Notes: generated from the sequence alone by a model not told the origin. DNA of 64,000 bases from Chryseobacterium lathyri (GCF_003290185.1 NZ_QNFY01000006.1:62001-126000), one strand, 5' to 3'; shown: positions 43,728-51,269, counted from the stretch's first letter. Program-made: numbers and translations.

Positions 43728-44104
43728 TATTTATCAGATTTAATATTTTTACGGATCTCGTCACTTTTCTGCATATAGATCTGCGTAGCCCATACGATAA
43801 TCTGGCTCATGTCGCCACCGGTTTTTCTCATTAATTCGGTCTCGGAAACTCCTGTGGACAGGATTAATTCTTTGGATGCGGGAACAAGAAGAGCCTTTCT
43901 TCTGTCGCTCAGTTCGGAAGTATTTCTTTTTCTTTCCTCTTCGGTAGGTCTGTTTTGCGGATCACCAAGACTTTTAAAAGCTTTATCGAAGTTTTCCATC
44001 TGTGGAGTTTTCATGCTTTCCACCGTATTGACAGCGCTTCCTTCGTTGTTGCACGAAATCAGGGTTAGGGCAGCAAAAGCTGCCGATAAAAAAAGTTTTT
44101 TCAT
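43727..44104 (-). CDS. family L lipoprotein, cassette 6
   Basis: 125 aa; signal ending LTLISC with lipid-accepting Cys18, so an exported lipoprotein. The mature chain is charged and helix-prone: MKTPQMENFDKAFKSLGDPQ, NRPTEEERKRNTSELSDRRK, then VPASKELILSTGVSETELMR and VWATQIYMQKSDEIRKN. It differs from the cassette 5 copy by two residues only, while codons differ at many third positions. Positions +2/+3 after Cys are Asn-Asn; a surface-export signal is not obvious. No known family recognised. Confidence 0.82.
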   Translation of the reverse strand: MKKLFLSAAFAALTLISCNNEGSAVNTVESMKTPQMENFDKAFKSLGDPQNRPTEEERKRNTSELSDRRKALLVPASKELILSTGVSETELMRKTGGDMSQIIVWATQIYMQKSDEIRKNIKSDK

Positions 44105-44135
44105 AATTAATTAGAATTTAGATTTGATTTTTTGA

Positions 44136-44687
44136 TTAATAAAGCTGGATATATGTGGTCACATTACTTCCGCTGGTAATGATAAACATTTCCCCGCTGT
44201 TAAGTCCATTTGGGGTTGTAAAATAATCAGGATAAGTATAACATGGATTTCCTGCTATAGCTATATTAGCACTAAAACCAACAACATTATTATTGGTTCC
44301 TGCATATACCATCCCGAATTTAGTTATACCCCATCTCGTATTGTTTGAAAACGTACCTCCGGGAACTAAAACCGGGTGATCCCATGGTCTTACATTCGTG
44401 GTGTTGGGAGAGGTTCCGACACTCCATTCAGCCATCGGATACAAAGAAGAAGTATACTGATCCCTGAAGTTATCATATTGAAGCTGGGTTCCTGTTCCTG
44501 TATTGGAATTGGCGGGCACTATGATAGGAACATTGTTGACCACTCTCGGATAGCATGGGGCAAACATATTGTGTGCAATTACATCTCCCCTGTAATCATA
44601 AATTGTATAATTGTTGATAATAAGGGTTCCTTGCGCATATGCAGCTATGGAGGCTGCAATACCTAATATTGACAAGATCTTTTTCAT
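44136..44687 (-). CDS. secreted S1-type protein, cassette 5
   Basis: 183 aa; signal MKKILSILGIAASIAAYAQ. INNYTIYDYRGDVIAHNMF (about 24-42), Cys in APCYPRV, IIVPANSNTGTGTQLQYDNF, RDQYTSSLYPMAEW, RPWDHPVLVPGGTFSNNTRW, second Cys in NPCYTYPDYFTTPNG, end EMFIITSGSNVTTYIQLY. Joined to its lipoprotein by a TAATG stop-start overlap. Clearly diverged from the cassette 6 S1 protein although the two lipoproteins are almost identical. Confidence 0.75.
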   Translation of the reverse strand: MKKILSILGIAASIAAYAQGTLIINNYTIYDYRGDVIAHNMFAPCYPRVVNNVPIIVPANSNTGTGTQLQYDNFRDQYTSSLYPMAEWSVGTSPNTTNVRPWDHPVLVPGGTFSNNTRWGITKFGMVYAGTNNNVVGFSANIAIAGNPCYTYPDYFTTPNGLNSGEMFIITSGSNVTTYIQLY

Positions 44688-45064
44688 TATTTATCAGATT
44701 TGATGTTTTTACGGATCTCGTCACTCTTTTGCATATAGATCTGGGTAGCCCACACAATGATCTGGCTCATGTCGCCACCGGTTTTTCTCATTAATTCGGT
44801 CTCGGTAACTCCTGTGGATAAAATTAATTCTTTGGAAGCCGGAACAAGAAGAGCCTTTCTTCTGTCGCTCAGTTCGGAAGTATTTCTTTTTCTTTCCTCT
44901 TCCGTAGGTCTGTTTTGTGGATCTCCCAGGCTTTTGAAAGCTTTATCGAAGTTTTCCATCTGTGGAGTCTTCATACTTTCCACCGTATTGACAGCACTTC
45001 CTTCATTGTTACATGAAACCAGAGTTAAAGCGGCAAAAGCTGCCGATAAAAAAAGTTTTTTCAT
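44687..45064 (-). CDS. family L lipoprotein, cassette 5
   Basis: 125 aa; lipobox LTLVSC (Cys18). Identical to the cassette 6 lipoprotein except Val16 for Ile and Thr87 for Ser. The ~25 bases upstream of the start are also nearly identical to those of cassette 6, so the duplication included the 5' flank. The invariant block (31-80) is unchanged. First gene of its cassette. Confidence 0.82.
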   Translation of the reverse strand: MKKLFLSAAFAALTLVSCNNEGSAVNTVESMKTPQMENFDKAFKSLGDPQNRPTEEERKRNTSELSDRRKALLVPASKELILSTGVTETELMRKTGGDMSQIIVWATQIYMQKSDEIRKNIKSDK

Positions 45065-45097
45065 AATTAATTAGAATTTAGGTTTGATTTTTTTTGA

Positions 45098-45655
45098 CTA
45101 ATAAATTTGTAAATAAGAATAATCTACATTGCTCGTAGTAATATTGAACCACTCTGCATCCCCATAAGGCGTTGATATATACCCTGTGGCACCTGTACAC
45201 GGATCGGGAGATTCTCCGATCAGCCCGCTGAAAGATGGTTCCGGTGTGGAAGTTCCTGCAAAATACATCTGAAACTGTGAAGAAGCCCATTTCACATTCG
45301 AAGCAATAACTCCTCCGGGTGCTATACTTAGATGGTTCCAGGCACGTATCTGGGATGTAGTTGGGCTCAGCTGTACTGTCCAGTTTGTAGTAGGATACAA
45401 TGAGCCGGTAAACTGGTCTCTGAAATTTTTATAGGCAAGTTCCTGACCATTACCTGTATGCGAATTGGCAGGAACAGTAATCGCCGCAGGTGTGCTGGAT
45501 GTTACATAGGGATAGCATCCTCCTGAAAAATTGTGAGCACTGATATTTCCCTGAAAATCGTAGGTGGTAGAATAATTATTAACAATCATCATACTGCTTT
45601 GGGAATATGCAGCTGAGAACAATGCTAAGGAAAGAATGGTGAATATTTTTTTCAT
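45098..45655 (-). CDS. secreted S1-type protein, cassette 4, second copy
   Basis: 185 aa; signal MKKIFTILSLALFSAAYSQ. VNNYSTTYDFQGNISAHNF (about 25-43), Cys in SGGCYPYV, ITVPANSHTGNGQELAYKNF, RDQFTGSLYPTTNW, RAWNHLSIAPGGVIASNVKW, second Cys in DPCTGATGYISTPYG, end AEWFNITTSNVDYSYLQIY. It follows another S1 gene by 12 nt, the only S1-S1 cassette in the array. Confidence 0.75.
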   Translation of the reverse strand: MKKIFTILSLALFSAAYSQSSMMIVNNYSTTYDFQGNISAHNFSGGCYPYVTSSTPAAITVPANSHTGNGQELAYKNFRDQFTGSLYPTTNWTVQLSPTTSQIRAWNHLSIAPGGVIASNVKWASSQFQMYFAGTSTPEPSFSGLIGESPDPCTGATGYISTPYGDAEWFNITTSNVDYSYLQIY

Positions 45656-45667
45656 AAGGAATTCAAA

Positions 45668-46234
45668 TTAATAGATTTGGATATAAGTATAGGTAATTCC
45701 GCCACTTGCTATGGTGAATATTTCTGCACTATTGTTTCCTGTTGAAGTCGTCATATTGTCAGAGGCACTGTAGCAGTTGGAGTTGCCGGCAAGAGTGATG
45801 GCACCGTTAAAATTATCCGGAGCAAGGGTTGTTGTTCCCGGATAATACATTACAAATTTGGTGGTGGCCCATTTTGTATTGTTTGAAAGAACCCCGCCGG
45901 GCATTATGGCTGGGTGGTTCCATAACCTTGGTATGCCGGGCGCAGATGATGTGCTGACGTGCCATTCCGTCATCGGGTATAAGGAAGAATTGAATTGATC
46001 TCTGTAGTTGGTATATCTCAGCTCCTGACCATTGCCAATATGAGAATTGGCGGGAACCGTTACCATATCCGGATTGTTGGAGCTGATGTAAGGATAGCAC
46101 CCTCCGGCAAAATTATTAGCCACTATGAATCCTTTGAAATCATATTGTGAATAGTTGTTCAGAATAAGCGTTCCTCCTTGTGAGTAACCGAAAGAAAAGG
46201 CTGCTAATCCCAGTAATGTTAATACTTTTTTCAT
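45668..46234 (-). CDS. secreted S1-type protein, cassette 4, first copy
   Basis: 188 aa; signal MKKVLTLLGLAAFSFGYSQ. LNNYSQYDFKGFIVANNF (about 25-42), Cys in AGGCYPYI, VTVPANSHIGNGQELRYTNY, RDQFNSSLYPMTEW, RLWNHPAIMPGGVLSNNTKW, second Cys in SNCYSASDNMTTSTG, end SAEIFTIASGGITYTYIQIY. Starts 11 nt after the lipoprotein. Closest in the array to the other cassette 4 S1 protein around the GNGQEL segment. Confidence 0.75.
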   Translation of the reverse strand: MKKVLTLLGLAAFSFGYSQGGTLILNNYSQYDFKGFIVANNFAGGCYPYISSNNPDMVTVPANSHIGNGQELRYTNYRDQFNSSLYPMTEWHVSTSSAPGIPRLWNHPAIMPGGVLSNNTKWATTKFVMYYPGTTTLAPDNFNGAITLAGNSNCYSASDNMTTSTGNNSAEIFTIASGGITYTYIQIY

Positions 46235-46245
46235 GATAATTATTT

Positions 46246-46617
46246 TTAAGATTTGATGTTTTTACGGATTTCATCACTTTTTTGCATGTAAATTTGAGTA
46301 GCCCAAACAATGATCTGGCTCATGTCGCCGCCTGTTTTTCTCATTAATTCTGCTTCCGTAATGCCTGTGGACAGAATTAATTCTTTGGAAGCCGGAACTA
46401 GAAGAGCCTTTCTTCTGTCACTCAGCTCGGAAGTATTTCTTTTTCTTTCCTCCTCCGTAGGTCTGTTCTGCGGATCACCAAGGCTTTTAAAAGCTTTGTC
46501 AAAGTTCTCCATCTGCGGGGTTTTCATAGTTTCCACCGTATTGACGACAGCGCTTTCATTATTGCATGATGCCAGAGTTAATAGGGCAAAGACTGATGAT
46601 ATAAGTAGTTTTTTCAT
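46246..46617 (-). CDS. family L lipoprotein, cassette 4
   Basis: 123 aa; lipobox LTLASC (Cys18). Signal and residues 19-30 differ from the other copies (NNESAVVNTVET), but residues 31-80 are identical; GITEAELMRKTGGDMSQIIV follows. It is two residues shorter at the C-terminus, ending NIKS. The 57-bp gap upstream is the longest before any internal cassette except cassette 2, with no clear promoter. Confidence 0.8.
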   Translation of the reverse strand: MKKLLISSVFALLTLASCNNESAVVNTVETMKTPQMENFDKAFKSLGDPQNRPTEEERKRNTSELSDRRKALLVPASKELILSTGITEAELMRKTGGDMSQIIVWATQIYMQKSDEIRKNIKS

Positions 46618-46674
46618 AAGTATTTAAATATTTGTTTTTTTAATTACGTTAAACTTCTGGTTGTGTAACGGGAA

Positions 46675-47220
46675 TTAATAGATTTGGAAATAGGTAACCT
46701 GTCCGCCCGTTGTTGTGATGGTAAACCAGTCTGCAGAAACAGTGGTATTGGGCCCGGTCTGGGTTGAGCTTAAGAAACCGTTGGAAAGAATCGGATCCCC
46801 TACCTCAAAAGTATCATATGTATATCCCGTGGTATCTGTGAGCCTGAAAGCAAAGCCCATCCACTCATCAACAGGAGTAACCGCTGTGATTATAGGATGA
46901 TTGTACGGATAATTGCCGGTGTTGGAACTGTTTAAAGGATCGATATAGTACCATCCGGGAATGGGAATGGGATTCGGGCTGCCTGTATTATCGAATTTGT
47001 CATATTTCGTGTGACCTCCTGCAGGAATAGTATATACTGAGTAAGGAGGATTCGGAAGGGCATACATATAGGGCTGAGACGATCCTGTGCCGGCTGATCC
47101 TACTGTCATAAACCTGCCTTCAGCATCATAAGCGCTGTAATTATGGATTACTATTGAGGAAGATTGTGCAGAAATACTTATTCCTGCTAGCATTCCTAGA
47201 ATAACAGTTAATTTTTTCAT
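46675..47220 (-). CDS. secreted S2-type protein, cassette 3
   Basis: 181 aa; signal MKKLTVILGMLAGISISAQ. IHNYSAYDAEGRFMTVGS (about 25-42), YTIPAGGHTKYDKF, IPGWYYIDPLNSSNTGNYPY, NHPIIT, WMGFAFRLTDTTG, and the end SADWFTITTTGGQVTYFQIY. No Cys in the mature chain. It is the only S protein in its cassette, 26 nt after the lipoprotein, showing that an S2 protein alone can accompany L. Confidence 0.75.
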   Translation of the reverse strand: MKKLTVILGMLAGISISAQSSSIVIHNYSAYDAEGRFMTVGSAGTGSSQPYMYALPNPPYSVYTIPAGGHTKYDKFDNTGSPNPIPIPGWYYIDPLNSSNTGNYPYNHPIITAVTPVDEWMGFAFRLTDTTGYTYDTFEVGDPILSNGFLSSTQTGPNTTVSADWFTITTTGGQVTYFQIY

Positions 47221-47246
47221 ACTTTAATAAATTGAATGGTTAGTGT

Positions 47247-47624
47247 TTATTTATCGGATTTAATATTTTTTCTGATCTCATCGCTTTTCTGCATATAGAT
47301 CTGCGTAGCCCAGACAATAATCTGGCTCATATCGTCACCTGTTTTTCTTGTCAGTTCAGATTCTGTCACGCCTGTGGATAGAATTAGCTCTTTAGATGCC
47401 GGTACAAGAAGTGCTTTTCTTCGGTCACTCAGCTCAGATGTATTTCTTTTTCTTTCCTCCTCCGTAGGTCTGTTCTGCGGATCTCCCAAGCTTTTGAAAG
47501 CTTTGTCGAAGTTTTCCATCTGCGGGGTTTTCATACTTTCCACCGTACTTACAGCAGAACTTTCATTGCTGCATGAGGTTAAGATTAATAAGGCAAAAGC
47601 TGCCAGTAAAAAATGTTTTCTCAT
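47247..47624 (-). CDS. family L lipoprotein, cassette 3
   Basis: 125 aa; begins MRKHFLLAAFALLILTSC (Cys18). Residues 31-80 identical to the others; unique changes are Ser26 (STVES), TESELTRKTGDD. Paired with an S2 protein rather than S1, yet its conserved block is unchanged, so the block is not specific to the S1 subfamily. Confidence 0.8.
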   Translation of the reverse strand: MRKHFLLAAFALLILTSCSNESSAVSTVESMKTPQMENFDKAFKSLGDPQNRPTEEERKRNTSELSDRRKALLVPASKELILSTGVTESELTRKTGDDMSQIIVWATQIYMQKSDEIRKNIKSDK

Positions 47625-47654
47625 AAAGAATTGGGATTTAATTGGATAAACTGA

Positions 47655-48158
47655 TTAATATATCTGGACATATGTAGATGTGGTAGTACCGGAAGTAATC
47701 GTAAACCATTCTACCATTGCCTGAGGAGTGTTGAAAATATTGGGAACAGGATTGCATGTATAAGTAGTATCTCCCACAGCTCCTACCGATAAAGATGTTC
47801 CTGACTGATAAAGCTGAAATTGAGAGACCACCCATTTCGTATTGTTGGAGATTGTTCCTCCCAGGGCAAGACTTGGATTACTCCCCAATCTCAGGGTCGC
47901 AGGCGAAGATGATGTAGATACTTTCCAGGTTGTCCCCGGAATATTGTAGCTGTTGTAACTGACAGAATTACCACCGGAAATTACAAGCTCAGGATTGTCT
48001 AAAGCGACATAAAAATAACATCCCGGTGTAAACAGATTGGCCGCAGTAACTCTTGTATGGAAATCATACGATGTATAATTGTTGATAACAAGAGGGCCCC
48101 CCTGTGCATGGGCAAAAGATAAGGAGACCAATCCTAGAATAGCTAAATACTTTTTCAT
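47655..48158 (-). CDS. secreted S1-type protein, cassette 2 (short, divergent)
   Basis: 167 aa, the shortest S1; signal MKKYLAILGLVSLSFAHAQ. INNYTSYDFHTRVTAANLF (about 25-43), Cys in TPGCYFYV, then a shortened middle (GGNSVSYNSYNIPGTTW) lacking the RDQF and WNHP segments, ISNNTKWVVSQFQLYQSGTS, second Cys in YTCNPVPNIFNTP, end VEWFTITSGTTTSTYVQIY. The deletion suggests the RDQF...WNHP loop is dispensable or variable. Starts 2 nt after its lipoprotein. Confidence 0.73.
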   Translation of the reverse strand: MKKYLAILGLVSLSFAHAQGGPLVINNYTSYDFHTRVTAANLFTPGCYFYVALDNPELVISGGNSVSYNSYNIPGTTWKVSTSSSPATLRLGSNPSLALGGTISNNTKWVVSQFQLYQSGTSLSVGAVGDTTYTCNPVPNIFNTPQAMVEWFTITSGTTTSTYVQIY

Positions 48159-48160
48159 AA

Positions 48161-48538
48161 TTATTTCTCTGATTTTAAATTTTTTCTGATATCGTCACTT
48201 TTCTGCATATAGATCTGCGTAGCCCAAACAATAATTTGGCTCATATCACCACCGGTTTTTCTTGTCAGTTCAGCTTCTGTAATGCCTGTGGATAGAATTA
48301 GCTCTTTAGATGCCGGAACCAGAAGGGCTTTCCTCCGGTCACTCAGCTCGGACGTATTTCTTTTTCTTTCCTCTTCCGTAGGTCTGTTCTGCGGATCACC
48401 AAGGCTTTTAAAAGCTTTGTCAAAGTTTTCCATCTGTGGCGTTTTCATGCTTTCCACAGTATTTGCAACAGTATTTTCATTGCTGCATGCTGCTAATGTT
48501 AAAACGGCCAGTAAAGCCGATAAAAAGATTTTTTTCAT
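48161..48538 (-). CDS. family L lipoprotein, cassette 2
   Basis: 125 aa; lipobox LTLAAC (Cys18), followed by SNENTVANTVES. Residues 31-80 identical to other copies; ends KSDDIRKNLKSEK, sharing the LKSEK ending with the cassette 1 copy. Likely first gene of the longer transcript, downstream of a terminator (48644-48664) and a candidate promoter. Confidence 0.8.
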   Translation of the reverse strand: MKKIFLSALLAVLTLAACSNENTVANTVESMKTPQMENFDKAFKSLGDPQNRPTEEERKRNTSELSDRRKALLVPASKELILSTGITEAELTRKTGGDMSQIIVWATQIYMQKSDDIRKNLKSEK

Positions 48539-48604
48539 AATTAAGTTGTATTAATATAAGGTAAATGATTAGTGAAATTGGGGCATATAATATCCCTCGG
48601 AGAG

Positions 48605-48636
48605 CAAAACTGTTGCTTTCCGTAAGGGATGTTCAA
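48605..48636 (-). promoter_or_regulatory. candidate promoter for cassettes 2-6
   Basis: Minus strand TTG (48634-48636), 21 bases, CAGTTTTG (48605-48612), one mismatch to TAnnTTTG, placed between the cassette 1 terminator and cassette 2. Weak evidence. Confidence 0.3.
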
Positions 48637-48643
48637 TAAAATA

Positions 48644-48664
48644 GGCAGCTGCAGAACAGCTGCC
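48644..48664 (-). terminator. terminator after cassette 1
   Basis: GGCAGCTG/CAGCTGCC 8-bp GC-rich stem with a 5-nt loop, 6 bases after the last stop codon of cassette 1; on the minus strand it is followed by TATTTTATT, a weak T-rich tract. Confidence 0.6.
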
Positions 48665-48670
48665 GTTTAT

Positions 48671-49195
48671 CTAGAATATCTGCAGGTAAGTGGTCGGGCC
48701 GCTAGGCGTGGTTATTGTAAACCAGTCTGCGCTCGAAAAAGCTCCTGTTCCTGAAGCTGTGAATCCTGAATATACCACAGGATTCCCAAGCTGATACATA
48801 TCAGTTCCTAATGATGGATCTGTCAGCCAGAAATGGAATCCACCCCATATATTGGAAGGGTTCATTACCGTTGCAATAAAAGGATGGTTGTATGGGTATG
48901 TTCCGCTATTTGCAGGGTTGACAGGATCTGTGACATACCATGTTGTAATAGGAAGAGAAGCTGTACCTGATGTACTGAATGTATTATATTGTGTAGTAAC
49001 TCCGGCAGGAACAGTGTAGGTACCGTAAGGAGCATTAGGAGCTGCAAACATATAAGGACCGGGCACTCCCGGTGTACCGGTACGGAGTCGGCCTACGGCA
49101 TCATATGCACTATAGTTCTGTATAATCAGGGGAGAAGTCTGGGCAAAAGAAAGAACTCCTGCCAAAGCTGATAAAAGTAATGATATCTTTTTCAT
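48671..49195 (-). CDS. secreted S2-type protein, cassette 1
   Basis: 174 aa from MKKISLLLSALAGVLSFAQ (signal). IQNYSAYDAVGRLRTGTPG (about 25-43), YTVPAGVTTQYNTF, TTWYVTDPVNPANSGTYPY, NHPFIATV, WGGFHFWLTDPS, end SADWFTITTPSGPTTYLQIF. No mature Cys. A longer reading from 49276 is rejected: it lacks a signal peptide at its start and overlaps the S1 gene by 70 bases. Confidence 0.75.
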   Translation of the reverse strand: MKKISLLLSALAGVLSFAQTSPLIIQNYSAYDAVGRLRTGTPGVPGPYMFAAPNAPYGTYTVPAGVTTQYNTFSTSGTASLPITTWYVTDPVNPANSGTYPYNHPFIATVMNPSNIWGGFHFWLTDPSLGTDMYQLGNPVVYSGFTASGTGAFSSADWFTITTPSGPTTYLQIF

Positions 49196-49206
49196 AGTAA
49201 TAAGGG

Positions 49207-49752
49207 TTATTGGATGATCAGGTAAGTGTAAACATCTGTTCCGGAAGTGATGGTAAACCATTTGGCGCTTCCCCACGATGTTGTAACAGTGTCAGGGGCA
49301 GTATTACACGGAGCGGCAGTTCCTCCGATATCCCCATTGAAGTAGGTCTCAGGTACCGAAGTTCCGGCATGATACATCTGGAATTTAGACATAGACCATT
49401 TTGTGTTATTGGAAATAACGCCGCCCGGAACTAGGCTTCCATGATTCCAGGGTCTTGGTGAGGCAGGGGATCCTGCTCCCAAAATAACATCCCAGGTAGA
49501 AATCGGGTAACCGGAAAAAGAATACTGATCTCTGTAATTCTCATATTTTACAATAGTGCCTGGCGGTATGATTATGGGGTCAGGATCTTTGGAGATAACT
49601 AACGGATAACATCCTCCTCCTACGTTGTTATTGGCATAAATAGTTCCATGGAAATCATAATTGGAAGTCAGATTCTGAATGATCAGAGTTCCTCCCTGGG
49701 CGTATGCTGAGGAAACAAAACAGATTCCCAGCAGGAGTAGCAGCTTCTTCAT
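49207..49752 (-). CDS. secreted S1-type protein, cassette 1
   Basis: 181 aa; signal MKKLLLLLGICFVSSAYAQ. IQNLTSNYDFHGTIYANNNV (about 25-44), Cys in GGGCYPLV, IIIPPGTIVKYENYRDQYSF, RPWNHGSLVPGGVISNNTKW, second Cys in APCNTAPDTVTTSWG, end AKWFTITSGTDVYTYLIIQ. Starts 3 nt after its lipoprotein and precedes an S2 gene by 11 nt. Confidence 0.75.
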   Translation of the reverse strand: MKKLLLLLGICFVSSAYAQGGTLIIQNLTSNYDFHGTIYANNNVGGGCYPLVISKDPDPIIIPPGTIVKYENYRDQYSFSGYPISTWDVILGAGSPASPRPWNHGSLVPGGVISNNTKWSMSKFQMYHAGTSVPETYFNGDIGGTAAPCNTAPDTVTTSWGSAKWFTITSGTDVYTYLIIQ

Positions 49753-49755
49753 GAT

Positions 49756-50133
49756 CTATTTCTCAGATTTTAAGTTTTTACGGATCTCATCACTTTTCTG
49801 CATGTAGATGTTGGTGGCCCATACAATAATCTGGCTCATATCGCCTCCTGTTTTTCTCATTAATTCGGCTTCTGTTACGCCTGAGGAAATAATAAGTTCT
49901 TTGGAAGCCGGTACAAGAAGTGCTTTTCTTCTGTCACTCAGTTCGGAAGTGTTCCTTTTCTTTTCTTCTTCCGTAGGTCTGTTCTGAGGATCACCAAGAC
50001 TTTTGAAAGCTTTGTCGAAGTTTTCCATTTGAGGAGTCTTCATACTTTGTACAGTATTGACAGCTGCCCCTTCACTATTACAGGAGATAATACTTATTAC
50101 AGCAATTGCTGATAATAATAAATGTTTTTTCAT
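49756..50133 (-). CDS. family L lipoprotein, cassette 1 (first gene of array)
   Basis: 125 aa; begins MKKHLLLSAIAVISIISC (Cys18). It is the most divergent L copy: SEGAAVNTVQS, Lys58 for Arg in the otherwise invariant 31-80 block, IISSGVTEAELM and VWATNIYMQ. The ~150-bp AT-rich region upstream carries the only full-length leader of the array and a candidate promoter. Could be the founding copy. Confidence 0.8.
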   Translation of the reverse strand: MKKHLLLSAIAVISIISCNSEGAAVNTVQSMKTPQMENFDKAFKSLGDPQNRPTEEEKKRNTSELSDRRKALLVPASKELIISSGVTEAELMRKTGGDMSQIIVWATNIYMQKSDEIRKNLKSEK

Positions 50134-50174
50134 AGCTAAAGTTTAATGATTTGGGGTTAAAAATTAATTTTTGA

Positions 50175-50204
50175 TAAATTTATAAAAAAAACTAATATGA
50201 ACAA
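50175..50204 (-). promoter_or_regulatory. candidate promoter of the cassette array
   Basis: TTG (50202-50204), 19-base spacer, TAAATTTA (50175-50182), one mismatch to TAnnTTTG, about 40 bases before the first lipoprotein ATG. Confidence 0.45.
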
Positions 50205-50286
50205 CATATTATTCACTTTTTAGTGTCTTCTATGTTAAATTTATTTTATCTTATTTAGCTACGACGTAATAATTTACACTTATATA

Positions 50287-51156
50287 TTATTCACCTTCAA
50301 GGGTTTTTTTTGCTTCGGCAAGCTCTGTTTTTTCCTTTTCTCCAAGTTGAGGATACTTCAGATCCATCTTCTCCAGAGTATCAATAATAATCTGTATAGC
50401 GGCTACTCTTGCAAACCATTTATTATCTGCGGGAAGTATATACCATGGGGCGTGATCCTTTGAAGTTTCGTTGATAGCGGTTTCATAAGCTTCCATATAT
50501 TTTGGGAAAAGCGCTCTTTCAGGAAGATCTGCGGCAGAAAATTTCCAGTTTTTTTCCTGTTCATCAATTCTGTCCAGAAGCCTCTTCTTTTGCTCGTCCT
50601 TAGAAACATTTAAAAATATTTTCACAATAGTAGTTCCGTTCTGTGCCAGGTGCTGCTCAAAATTTCGGATACTTTCATATCTGTTTTCCCAGAATTTTGC
50701 ATCAAAATCCTTTACAGAAGACCATGTTTTCTCGCTGAGGTTATATTCAGGATGAACCTTACATACCAGAACACTCTCATAATGTGATCTGTTAAAAATA
50801 CCAATCATTCCTTTCTGTGGGAGAGCCAGATAATGTCTCCACAGAAAATCGTGGGAATATTCCTTTGAACTTGGAGCCTTAAAGCTGGTAACATTGCATC
50901 CCTGTGGATTTACACCTCCGAAAACATGCTCTATCAAACTGTCTTTTCCCGCTGCATCCATTGCCTGAAGAACCACAAGCAGGGATTTGCTGCCATCAGC
51001 ATAAAGCTTTTCCTGCAGTTCGCGCAGTTTTTCTTTTTCAGCGATTAACAACTGCTCACCTTCTTCTTTTGTGAGCTTTCCTTTATACTCTGTTGAAATT
51101 TTTTTTATCGAAATTTTTCCCTTTACCAGGAAATCATCTGAAAAATTGGTATCCAT
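50287..51156 (-). CDS. ppk2: polyphosphate kinase 2 family protein
   Basis: 289-aa cytoplasmic enzyme transferring phosphate between polyphosphate and nucleotides. Walker A is AMDAAGKDSL (about 67-76), the lid-proximal segment GCNVTSFKAPSSKEYSHDF (about 86-104) and Walker B-like IGIFNRSHYESVLV (about 118-131). The single domain and KVHPEY insertion fit the PPK2 group that can phosphorylate nucleoside mono- or diphosphates. Substrate class cannot be assigned securely. Confidence 0.9.
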   Translation of the reverse strand: MDTNFSDDFLVKGKISIKKISTEYKGKLTKEEGEQLLIAEKEKLRELQEKLYADGSKSLLVVLQAMDAAGKDSLIEHVFGGVNPQGCNVTSFKAPSSKEYSHDFLWRHYLALPQKGMIGIFNRSHYESVLVCKVHPEYNLSEKTWSSVKDFDAKFWENRYESIRNFEQHLAQNGTTIVKIFLNVSKDEQKKRLLDRIDEQEKNWKFSAADLPERALFPKYMEAYETAINETSKDHAPWYILPADNKWFARVAAIQIIIDTLEKMDLKYPQLGEKEKTELAEAKKTLEGE

Positions 51157-51269
51157 ATTTTTTAATATTTAAAGATTGAAAAATTGAAGATTTAAAGATT
51201 GAGAATTAAAAGGTATTATTAACTAATATTCAAATTTAACTTCTAAATCCTACTTAAATGTAATAAAAA

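Larger units (their letters stand above)
42619..50133 (-). repeat. six-cassette tandem array of lipoprotein L plus secreted S proteins
   Basis: Fifteen same-strand genes arranged, in transcription order, as L-S1-S2, L-S1, L-S2, L-S1-S1, L-S1, L-S1-S2. L is a ~125-aa lipoprotein with an invariant block at residues 31-80; S1 and S2 are subfamilies of one secreted superfamily (shared NNYSxYD start and WFTIT...TYxQIY end). Genes within a cassette are joined by overlaps or gaps of at most 26 nt. Terminators at 48644-48664 and 42595-42614 suggest two transcripts: cassette 1 and cassettes 2-6. Confidence 0.9.

Noticed and set aside
43809..44114. Recurrent plus-strand ORFs of 90-105 codons opposite each lipoprotein gene (also 44757, 46310, 47374, 48282).
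   Set aside because: They recur only because the antisense of the conserved L gene lacks stops; no own start context or promoter.
42619..50133. Diversity-generating retroelement as source of S-protein variation.
   Set aside because: No reverse transcriptase or template repeat visible in the window; variation is spread along the proteins, not limited to adenine-derived sites.
42619..50133. Polymorphic toxin with immunity genes.
   Set aside because: No recognisable toxin domain, and the putative partner (L) is invariant, unlike immunity proteins. Not excluded, but unsupported.
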